Source of the DNA: Nitrospinota bacterium
GTDB lineage: Bacteria > Nitrospinota > Nitrospinia > Nitrospinales > VA-1
Assembly: GCA_022567815.1 (NCBI GenBank)
Contig: JADFGI010000121.1
Span: forward strand, 1-8,411
Direction: 5' to 3'
Length of the DNA: 8,411 nucleotides
Numbering within the stretch: the first letter of the stretch is position 1; each line of letters begins with the position of its first letter. Shown here in pieces: positions 1-5,351 of the stretch. Under the pieces are notes generated by a model. It did not search any database. It saw nothing but the letters and a program-made list of their open reading frames with translations, and was not told where the DNA came from. Position numbers and translations under genes: made by a program.

Positions 1-1475
1 ATGAAGACTTCCCGGTCATTGGAGTCGTTTATCAAATCGGGGTCCTCCGGTTCCACGACGATGACCGCTTCCTGGTCGCCCTTTTCTCCCACACCCACCA
101 GGGCCGAGCGCTTTACTTTGGGATGAATATTGAAAATGGCCTCACAGGGCAGGGTGTAAAGGGTTTCCGTTTTGGTGATCACGCGCTGTCCCTTTCTTCC
201 GCAAAACCATAACCGGCCTTGATCGTCCAGCCATCCCAAATCCCCCATTCTGTGCCAAAAGTCGTCACCATCAGCGATTTTGGCGAGCTGGTTGGCATTG
301 TTCGGGGCGTTGAAGTATTGGCGCGTGACCCAGGGGCCCCGGACCACGACTTCGCCTACTTCTAACGGAGGTTGTTCCAAACCGGTTTCCCAATTTGGGA
401 TAGGATCATCCGTGATTTTTATGATTTTAAGTTTAATACCGGGGACGGGACGGCCCACGCAAATACCCATGCCCCGTTGGGTTTTTTCCCAGGTTTCCTG
501 CAGAATTATTTTTCTTCTTATCGTAGTGACCGGAAGGGCTTCCGTCGCCCCGTAGGGAGTATGAATTTCCGCATCATCGTCGATAATTTTGTCAAACCGT
601 TTGAGCATATTCCCCGGCACCGGAGCCCCGGCCATCAGGATTCGTTTCAGGGAGGGTAAACGAACTTTTTTACGGATGCAATACTTGCTCACAGTATTCC
701 ATAGCGCCGGTGACCCGAAACTGTTGGTGATGGCATAGTCCTGAATGGGTTTTATTATTTTTTCCGGATTCACCTGTGCGGGTTTGGTGAAATCCATTTC
801 GGGGAGGACGCACGTCATGCCCATGCAGGTACTGAACAAGCCAAAGAGAGGAAACGTTGGCAGGTCGATTTCTCCCGGTTGAATTCCATAGCAGGATTTC
901 AAAACTTCTATCTGATGACAAAACATGCCGTGAGTGTAAAGGACCCCCTTGGAGGGTCCGGTGCTTCCGCTGGTGAAAAGAATGGCCGCCGGATCATTTG
1001 CTCCCATATCTTCAGGAGGCAAGATTTTCTCTCCCAGTTTCCTGACCTTGTTGAGGGTATCACCGCCCCAAAACCAGCGCCAACCCACTGTGATGGAGAT
1101 TTCGATATCCTTGAACGGTTTTGGGAATACCTTTCGCGCGGCATGTGCCTTGGGAATGGCTATCATGACTTTGGGTTGGGCTTGCCTTATACATTGGAGC
1201 GTGTTTTTTCTTCCCAATCCGGGGTCAATTAAAACCGGGACCGCGCCGGATTTAAACAGAGCAAACGACAGGGTGATGAAGTCAAGGCTGAAAGGGACAA
1301 GCAGAAGAACGCGGTCGCCCTTTGCAATTCCTGACCGGATGAGACCCGATGCCAGGCGGCCACTTTCCTCATGAAGTTCCTGAAAATTGATGGACTGTTT
1401 TTTCCAGGGAACGATGACAGCGGGAGCTTGAGGGATTTCTTCTGCAATCTGGTCCAACAGGGTCGCGATATTCAT
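1..1475 (-). CDS. oleC: OleC-like olefin beta-lactone synthetase (AMP-forming ligase superfamily), C-terminus cut by window edge
   Basis: Reading the minus strand from ATG at 1475 gives 491 residues with no stop before the window edge. OleC enzymes use ATP to convert beta-hydroxy acids (from OleA/OleD) to beta-lactones, which OleB decarboxylates to long-chain olefins. Seen: AMP-binding P-loop TSGSTGPSKG at residues 168-177, YGATEALPV (A5 region) at 308-316, and HRMGDLGWLDD with the ribose-binding Asp412 at 408-418. LPTFPLFGLF (205-214), the GATEALPV string and GICVGRPVPG (337-346) are, from memory, characteristic of the OleC branch rather than ordinary acyl-CoA synthetases. The family is about 550-580 residues, so the small C-terminal domain with the catalytic Lys is probably just outside. 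No signal peptide is visible, so it is probably cytosolic. The start is 11 bases after the hda-like stop, with only a weak GAAAG in front, so translation probably depends on the upstream gene. Other ole genes are not visible; an alternative is a standalone fatty-acid ligase. Confidence 0.85.
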   Translation of the reverse strand, partial: MNIATLLDQIAEEIPQAPAVIVPWKKQSINFQELHEESGRLASGLIRSGIAKGDRVLLLVPFSLDFITLSFALFKSGAVPVLIDPGLGRKNTLQCIRQAQPKVMIAIPKAHAARKVFPKPFKDIEISITVGWRWFWGGDTLNKVRKLGEKILPPEDMGANDPAAILFTSGSTGPSKGVLYTHGMFCHQIEVLKSCYGIQPGEIDLPTFPLFGLFSTCMGMTCVLPEMDFTKPAQVNPEKIIKPIQDYAITNSFGSPALWNTVSKYCIRKKVRLPSLKRILMAGAPVPGNMLKRFDKIIDDDAEIHTPYGATEALPVTTIRRKIILQETWEKTQRGMGICVGRPVPGIKLKIIKITDDPIPNWETGLEQPPLEVGEVVVRGPWVTRQYFNAPNNANQLAKIADGDDFWHRMGDLGWLDDQGRLWFCGRKGQRVITKTETLYTLPCEAIFNIHPKVKRSALVGVGEKGDQEAVIVVEPEDPDLINDSNDREVF

Positions 1476-1486
1476 CTTTCGTATAC

Positions 1487-2239
1487 TCAGGGCAGGTTCA
1501 ATGCCGTTTTGGCAAGGGGGAGGGTCACTTTGCTTTTTCGGGCGAATGATTCCTTGTTGATTTTATCCACAGCGGTTTGGATGGACGTAAAGTCCCTGGG
1601 AATGTGAGTCAGCAGGAAGTTGATGATTTTTTGTGGGATGCCCAATCCGACATCCTTTCCAAGTTTGGCGATTATCTTGGCCGTGGTCTCATCGTCGATG
1701 GGTTTGATTTCCGCTGTCATGCCCCACTGGAACCGTGATTTCAAATAGGGTTCCATGTCGCTAAACTGTTCTGGTCGGTTGCGGCCTGTGAAAATGGATT
1801 TTTTGTTTTTTTCATGCAAGGTATTATAAACGTGATACAGCTTTTCCTGCGCCGATGGTTTTCCTGAAATCAGATCCACGTCATCCAAAAGAAAATAGTC
1901 GGACTCCAGCAACCGGCTGAGATTTTTAGTGATTTCCTGCGTATTTTCTTCCGCAAATTTTCGGACAAAGTCCTGGCCATTGATGAAAATTATTTTTTTG
2001 TCGGGAAAATTTTCAGACACGGAATTGCCGATGGCCATCAACAGATGTGTTTTCCCCAGGTTCCTGCCACCATAGAGATAAAGCGTGTTGTAGGGAAGGT
2101 CTGTAGACGATGAAATTTGCCGGGCGGCTTGCAAGGCAAACCGGGAACCCTCCGATTTCACAAAGTTGGAAAATTTAAACTCGGGGCGCGAAGGGAAATC
2201 CAGTATGAGTTGCCTTGACAAGGGACCCGTCTCAGACAT
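1487..2239 (-). CDS. hda: Hda-like DnaA-family AAA+ ATPase with beta-clamp-binding motif
   Basis: 250 residues, resembling the DnaA AAA+ core but lacking the DnaA domain IV that binds DnaA boxes, as in Hda (about 230-250 aa). Hda acts with the DNA-loaded beta sliding clamp to stimulate ATP hydrolysis by DnaA and so prevent re-initiation. Seen: a clamp-binding hexapeptide QLILDF at residues 10-15 (consensus QLxLx[LF]); Walker A GRNLGKT at 58-64; Walker B FLLDD at 116-120; a sensor-1-like stretch SIFTGRNRPEQF at 148-159; box VII LKSRFQWG at 166-173 with the likely Arg finger R169; and sensor 2 region IPRDF at 213-217. The tail resembles the end of E. coli Hda. ATG 2239 is chosen because it keeps the clamp motif near the N-terminus. 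There is no normal Shine-Dalgarno: a GC-rich palindrome sits where it should be. It is upstream of and probably co-transcribed with oleC. A DnaA-like regulator of other function is possible. Confidence 0.83.
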   Translation of the reverse strand: MSETGPLSRQLILDFPSRPEFKFSNFVKSEGSRFALQAARQISSSTDLPYNTLYLYGGRNLGKTHLLMAIGNSVSENFPDKKIIFINGQDFVRKFAEENTQEITKNLSRLLESDYFLLDDVDLISGKPSAQEKLYHVYNTLHEKNKKSIFTGRNRPEQFSDMEPYLKSRFQWGMTAEIKPIDDETTAKIIAKLGKDVGLGIPQKIINFLLTHIPRDFTSIQTAVDKINKESFARKSKVTLPLAKTALNLP

Positions 2240-2246
2240 TGTTTAA

Positions 2247-2259
2247 CCCGCTACGCGGG
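2247..2259. repeat. Short palindrome over the hda ribosome-binding region
   Basis: CCCGC-TAC-GCGGG, a 5-bp GC stem with a 3-base loop, ends 8 bases upstream of the hda ATG on the minus strand. The 15 bases AACCCGCTACGCGGG (2245-2259) recur exactly at 3451-3465. In the hda mRNA the hairpin would occupy the Shine-Dalgarno position. Confidence 0.75.
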
Positions 2260-2380
2260 AGGAAAAGAGGGGCTGACGCTCGCTCCGCTCACGAGCCCTG
2301 GGAAAAAAATATCAGGATGAAAAATTCTGTATGAAGCAAGATTCATTCAGCCATAAACTCATCGAACGTCAGTATCTGGT

Positions 2381-2395
2381 CCAGCGCTACGCTGG
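2381..2395. repeat. Short palindrome with the shared GCTACGC core
   Basis: CCAGCG-CTA-CGCTGG, a 6-bp stem and 3-base loop. It shares the core GCTACGC with the elements at 2247 and 3453, but its outer arm pairs are CCA/TGG in place of CCC/GGG. It lies about 65 bases beyond the stop of the lipoprotein gene on the side facing hda. Confidence 0.7.
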
Positions 2396-2459
2396 TTTGA
2401 ACGGCAACTGACCAGACGCTCAGGAATAAGAATAGGAAATTATACCATCATGCGGGAAA

Positions 2460-2897
2460 TTATTTTGGTCCAACTTGAATTTCCAGGTAGGTTTTCAGGA
2501 ACGTATCCGTGATGATGATGGTACATACTCTGGTCTTTTTCTGGTAATTCAAGATCATTCCGTCGTGTTCCATGGCGTTGACCATCTTCCAACCTTTATT
2601 AATCATGGCATTATGGTAATAATTCACCACTTCTTGGGGATTGTGCCAGCCAGAATAGTACAAACGACCCACCTTGATTGCTCCGCTACCGGATTCATAA
2701 ATAAAGGATTTGGACCGATCAGCATTGAATCCGGAAGGGACGGGCACATCCGTGAAAGGGTGAGCCACATCGGTATATCCTGCCTCGGAATCAGCGGAAT
2801 CCCCAGGGGCCGGGGTCATCAAGGAGCATCCGGTTATGGCAAACAGAGCGAAAGACGCCGTTAAAACAAAAAACAGGTTATAAATTCGATTATACAT
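2460..2897 (-). CDS. Small predicted lipoprotein (unrecognised family)
   Basis: 145 residues. The N-terminus has a basic start, a hydrophobic core (about residues 8-21) and a lipobox-like AITGC ending at Cys24, so the mature protein is probably lipid-anchored at the inner or outer membrane facing the periplasm. The first mature stretch (25-47) is Ser/Asp/Pro-rich and looks like a flexible tether. A compact domain follows, with VPVPSGF (51-57), KVGRLYYSGW (75-84), VVNYYHNAMINKGW (90-103) and a beta-rich end. The pattern of a 'PVP' entry, a GRL-Y-G strand and a YY...M...GW helix recurs in small periplasmic lipoproteins, but I cannot name the family safely. Its ATG overlaps the end of the DUF2065 gene by 8 bases, so the two are probably translationally coupled. 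Function unknown; an envelope role fits the HtrA neighbours. Confidence 0.8.
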   Translation of the reverse strand: MYNRIYNLFFVLTASFALFAITGCSLMTPAPGDSADSEAGYTDVAHPFTDVPVPSGFNADRSKSFIYESGSGAIKVGRLYYSGWHNPQEVVNYYHNAMINKGWKMVNAMEHDGMILNYQKKTRVCTIIITDTFLKTYLEIQVGPK

Positions 2898-3090
2898 TTT
2901 CAGCTAGGGACCTCCCAAAATAAACGATTAATAATCCAATCAGCATGAGTGCAAAACCGATGATGCGCAAAGTGTTGTCTGGAATCTCCGGGATCATGCG
3001 GGCGAAAGATTTTACCTTCGTGGGAAAGCAAAAATAAGGAATGCCTTCAAACACCATCATCAATCCCAGGGCGGCTAAAAAAAAACTCAT
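2890..3090 (-). CDS. DUF2065 (YjeT-like) small inner-membrane protein
   Basis: 66 residues from ATG 3090. Two hydrophobic segments (about 2-20 and 41-58) flank a short loop with FPTKVKSFARMIPEIPDNTLR. The pattern EGIPYFCFP ... IPDNTLRIIGFALMLIGLLIVYF matches my memory of the DUF2065/YjeT family of tiny two-helix inner-membrane proteins of unknown function. A longer reading from GTG 3114 is possible but has no ribosome-binding site; ATG 3090 has a weak AGG about 10 bases upstream and gives the usual family length. In many proteobacteria this family sits beside hflK/hflC and a deg-type protease. Here a Do protease pair lies divergently across the intergenic region, which fits an envelope quality-control neighbourhood. 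The 3' end overlaps the lipoprotein start by 8 bases, indicating an operon. Confidence 0.85.
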   Translation of the reverse strand: MSFFLAALGLMMVFEGIPYFCFPTKVKSFARMIPEIPDNTLRIIGFALMLIGLLIVYFGRSLAENV

Positions 3091-3229
3091 TGGTTGAACC
3101 TGTAGGGGAAACACTTTGGTTTATCAAAAACGACTCATGCGGATGATTCTCAAGAGCCTGGCCTGGATTTTTCGGCGGACGGTAAAACGATTCCCAGGAA
3201 AACATTTCATTAAAAGTGTCACTTTAGGC

Positions 3230-3235
3230 TATAAT
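3230..3235 (+). promoter_or_regulatory. Possible -10 box
   Basis: Perfect TATAAT. The best -35 at about 18 bases spacing is TTCATT (3206-3211), only three of six matches, so this is a weak candidate. Transcription would begin near 3242 and run into the hairpins at 3295-3370. Confidence 0.25.
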
Positions 3236-3351
3236 TGCGGTTCTGTGGAGGATATTTTAAAGATCTCCCGCCTGGTCGAGTTTCCGGGGTGAATCTCGAA
3301 CTTGTTGATTAATTATCTGTTATCTTATCCTTCGAGTCAATAAGTAATTCT

Positions 3352-3370
3352 GCGAAGGCAAATCCTTTGC
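3352..3370 (+). other. Stem-loop in the divergent intergenic region
   Basis: GCGAAGG (3352-3358), loop CAAAT, then CCTTTGC (3364-3370): seven pairs including one G-U, extendable by two more pairs outward. No T-run follows, so it is not an ordinary terminator. It lies just upstream of the promoter at 3382. Confidence 0.45.
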
Positions 3371-3381
3371 GGAAATGGAGG

Positions 3382-3410
3382 TTGTAAAACAGTTTGGGGC
3401 TCTTTATAAT
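3382..3410 (+). promoter_or_regulatory. Sigma70-like promoter, probably for the first Do protease
   Basis: TTGTAA (3382-3387), 17-base spacer, TATAAT (3405-3410). This is the best vegetative promoter match in the intergenic region. A start near 3417 would give a leader of roughly 350 bases passing through the palindrome block before the protease ATG at 3774. I found no convincing sigma-E or sigma-32 sequence. Confidence 0.5.
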
Positions 3411-3450
3411 ATTTCAATGCAACACTTTTTTCGAGTTGGTTGGCTGGAGC

Positions 3451-3569
3451 AACCCGCTACGCGGGGCCCTGAATACATACAAGGGGTACGCTTCGCTCCC
3501 TGGCCTCAAAAAAACGTTTAACCGCGTGAGCAAACTCGCCGTCCGCGGAGGAGCCAGCGTTACGCTGGC
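3451..3569. repeat. Palindrome-dense block (cluster of short hairpin elements)
   Basis: Within about 120 bases: CCCGCTACGCGGG (3453-3465), GGGGTACGCTTCGCTCCC (3483-3500), an outer CCGCG/CGCGG pair (3522-3526 and 3544-3548) enclosing GAG/CTC, and GCCAGCGTTACGCTGGC (3553-3569; 7-bp stem, TTA loop). The first element, with its two preceding bases, is identical to 2245-2259. The stretch stays open in one plus-strand frame, but that reading looks like a by-product of the repeats and not a gene. Confidence 0.65.
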
Positions 3570-3669
3570 GCTGGCTGGTGATATTAAGAAAAATTAATCC
3601 GGCTTTAACTTAAATTTAATATCGGATTTAGTAGCTTATTATATAGGTTAATTAAATTAGGGTTTTATC

Positions 3670-3731
3670 GGAGAACATATCTCCATGCGCCCAGCGTCAG
3701 AAAATGCGGGAAAAACCCTTATAGAAAAGGG
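3670..3731 (+). promoter_or_regulatory. Hairpin-rich leader upstream of the first Do protease
   Basis: Three small stems: GGAGA/TCTCC (3670-3684, loop ACATA); GGG/CCC around AAAAA (3708-3718); and CCCTT/AAGGG around ATAGAA (3716-3731). The last two share the bases CCC at 3716-3718, so they cannot form at once. They lie 42-104 bases upstream of the start codon. A regulatory role is inference only. Confidence 0.3.
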
Positions 3732-3773
3732 ATAAACGTTATCATTAATATGGATCGGAAAATGAGGTCACAC

Positions 3774-5246
3774 ATGAATTTAAACATCGTCAAAAACTCT
3801 TTTGTTCTTCTTCTCGCGGGAGCATTGCTCTTTCCCATTTCCTTCGGAAATAGTGACAGAGGCTCAGCCTTTTTGGATCGGGCATTCGCTTTGAGTAGTG
3901 ATACCGTGCCTCTGGCAAGTAATTTATTTGTTGAAATCGCCAAAAAGCAGAATCCGGCGGTGGTCAATGTGAGCGCCAAGACCAAACCCAAACCGGTTAC
4001 CAGGCAATTCAGGCCCCCTTCCCCGAGGGAGAAGGGAGCCCCTGATCCTTTCAAGGATTTTTACGACCGGTTTTTCGGACAGCGCCCCGATCAACGCCCC
4101 AGAGGAGGCACGGGTTCTGGATTCATCATCGACCAAGAGGGTTACATTCTCACCAACTTCCACGTGGTTGAGGGAGCGGAAGAAATCACCGTTACTCTGG
4201 AAGATGATAAGGAATATACAGCAGAACTGATCGGGTCCGATTCCAAGACCGACATAGCCTTGATCAAAATTTCCCGTGAGAACGGAGGTAAGAGACCGTT
4301 TCCTTTTTTGAAGCTGGGAGATTCGGGAAATCTTGAGGTGGGTGAATGGGTCATGGCGATCGGCAATCCTTTCGGGTTGAGCCATACGGTCACGGTGGGC
4401 GTGGTCAGCGCCCTCAGCCGCAACATCGGGGCGGGACCGTACGACGAGTTTATCCAGACCGATGCTTCCATCAACCCCGGCAATAGCGGCGGACCTTTGA
4501 TAAATATCAAGGGCGATGTCATTGGCATTAATACCGCAATTATTTCCGGGAATTCAGGCGGTAATGTCGGCATCGGTTTTGCCATTCCCATCAATATTGC
4601 CAAGAGCATTCTCAAGGATCTTAAAGAGAAAGGCAACGTGACCCGCGGTTGGCTGGGTGTCATGATCCAGAAAATCACTCCTGATCTTGCCAAATCCTTT
4701 GGACTGAAAGATCCCAAGGGCGCTTTGGTGGGAGACGTGATTCCAGACGGCCCCGCCTTCAAGGCCGGCATCAAGCGTGGTGACGTGATCGTCCGCTTTG
4801 ACAACCAACCCGTCGATGAAATGGAAGTCTTGCCCAAGATTGTGGCCATGACGATCCCTGGGCGGGCAGTGAAAGTAGAAGTTGTCCGCGATGGCAAAGT
4901 AAAAGTATTCGATATCACCATCGAAGTCCTTAAAGACGCGGGAGGGGTGGTTGTCGCGAAAATTGATCCGGTGGGAATGCAAGTGCAGGATATCACTCCG
5001 GAACTGATGAAGAGCCTCAACCTGGATTCCAGGGATGGAGTTCTTGTTTCCGATGTCACGGCAGGCGGAGCCGCTGGTGAAGCGGGAGTCCGCAGGGGTG
5101 ACGTGATAACGGAAATCAATCGGGCTCCGATCAATACCGTCGAGGATTACAACAAAATCACCTCAGGAGCCAAAAAGGGCAGTACCGTTTTGTTTCTTGT
5201 CCGCCGTGGTGGAAGCACCATTTTTATTGCTGTAAAAATTGGATAA
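3774..5246 (+). CDS. degP: Do-family periplasmic serine endoprotease (DegP/HtrA), first copy
   Basis: 490 residues from ATG 3774. Do proteases degrade or refold misfolded periplasmic proteins and work as trimers or larger cages. Seen: signal peptide (NIVKN then hydrophobic 9-24, with possible cleavage near AFA at 37-39); trypsin-like domain with His130 (TNFHVV), Asp160 (SKTDIALI) and Ser238 (NPGNSGGPL); PDZ1 about 291-385 (RGWLGVMIQ carboxylate-loop region); PDZ2 about 400-488. All triad residues are intact and the length is normal. The segment before the protease core (about 70-112) is Pro/Arg-rich and probably forms the LA loop. In-frame ATGs at 3750 and 3762 exist, but GAGG at 3764-3767 stands 6 bases before 3774, which decides the start. 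It is followed after 105 bases by a paralogue, with a hairpin between. Confidence 0.93.
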   Translation: MNLNIVKNSFVLLLAGALLFPISFGNSDRGSAFLDRAFALSSDTVPLASNLFVEIAKKQNPAVVNVSAKTKPKPVTRQFRPPSPREKGAPDPFKDFYDRFFGQRPDQRPRGGTGSGFIIDQEGYILTNFHVVEGAEEITVTLEDDKEYTAELIGSDSKTDIALIKISRENGGKRPFPFLKLGDSGNLEVGEWVMAIGNPFGLSHTVTVGVVSALSRNIGAGPYDEFIQTDASINPGNSGGPLINIKGDVIGINTAIISGNSGGNVGIGFAIPINIAKSILKDLKEKGNVTRGWLGVMIQKITPDLAKSFGLKDPKGALVGDVIPDGPAFKAGIKRGDVIVRFDNQPVDEMEVLPKIVAMTIPGRAVKVEVVRDGKVKVFDITIEVLKDAGGVVVAKIDPVGMQVQDITPELMKSLNLDSRDGVLVSDVTAGGAAGEAGVRRGDVITEINRAPINTVEDYNKITSGAKKGSTVLFLVRRGGSTIFIAVKIG

Positions 5247-5292
5247 GGATTCTTTTGTTTTCCCCTTCCTTTATTCTATCCATCTGAAATGT

Positions 5293-5336
5293 TGGCGGGC
5301 CGATTCCGGTCCGCCAGCACAATCAATTTTTTCTTT
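5293..5336 (+). terminator. Hairpin plus T-rich run between the two proteases
   Basis: TGGCGGGCC (5293-5301), loop GATTCC, then GGTCCGCCA (5308-5316): nine pairs with one G-U. A T-rich run TTTTTTCTTT (5327-5336) follows, but only after a 10-base gap, so termination may be partial. It would let the first protease be expressed more than the second. Confidence 0.5.
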
Positions 5337-5351
5337 ATGCAATTATCCCCT

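Larger units (their letters stand above)
2240..2459. other. Gene-free spacer with short GC-rich palindromes
   Basis: 220 bases with no credible gene on either strand. It holds three inverted-repeat elements: CCCGCTACGCGGG (2247-2259), an imperfect block between GGGCT (2270-2274) and AGCCC (2294-2298) with an inner GCTCG/CGAGC pair, and CCAGCGCTACGCTGG (2381-2395). The remainder is AT-richer unique sequence. It serves as the hda leader and lies downstream of the lipoprotein gene. I see no T-run that would make any of the three a standard intrinsic terminator. Confidence 0.7.
3091..3773. other. Long divergent intergenic region
   Basis: About 680 bases between the DUF2065 and first protease genes with no convincing gene. 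In order: unique sequence with a TATAAT box (3230-3235); a possible long hairpin between CTCGAA (3295-3300) and TTCGAG (3331-3336); a hairpin GCGAAGG/CCTTTGC (3352-3370); a sigma70-like promoter (3382-3410); a palindrome-dense block (3451-3569); a very AT-rich stretch (about 3600-3660); and a leader with small hairpins (3670-3731) before the protease start. No tRNA or rRNA pattern was seen. Confidence 0.65.

Noticed and set aside
949..1374. Plus-strand frames of over 100 codons in the left part of the window
   Set aside because: They are shadows of the minus-strand OleC-like gene, which reads through this whole stretch with the expected AMP-ligase motifs.
2475..2864. 129-codon plus-strand frame
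   Set aside because: It is antisense to the lipoprotein gene, which has a lipobox and an operon overlap; the shadow protein has no features.
3091..3114. GTG 3114 as start of the DUF2065 protein
   Set aside because: It adds eight residues that do not resemble the family N-terminus and lacks a ribosome-binding site; ATG 3090 fits better.
3394..3597. 67-codon plus-strand reading frame over the palindrome block
   Set aside because: It begins at TTG without a ribosome-binding site and its protein is the translation of the hairpin repeats; it resembles no family I know.
2240..3600. CRISPR array
   Set aside because: The repeats are short palindromes at irregular spacing with variable arms. There are no uniform spacers and no cas genes.
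3637..3645. TATTAT/TATATA boxes in the AT-rich stretch as a promoter for the first Do protease
   Set aside because: No acceptable -35 at 16-18 bases; such hexamers are expected by chance in sequence this AT-rich. The promoter at 3382-3410 is better.
4142..5134. Long open frame antisense to the first Do protease
   Set aside because: The opposite strand encodes an intact catalytic triad and PDZ domains. The antisense protein is a low-complexity Ser/Pro/Thr-rich shadow caused by codon bias.
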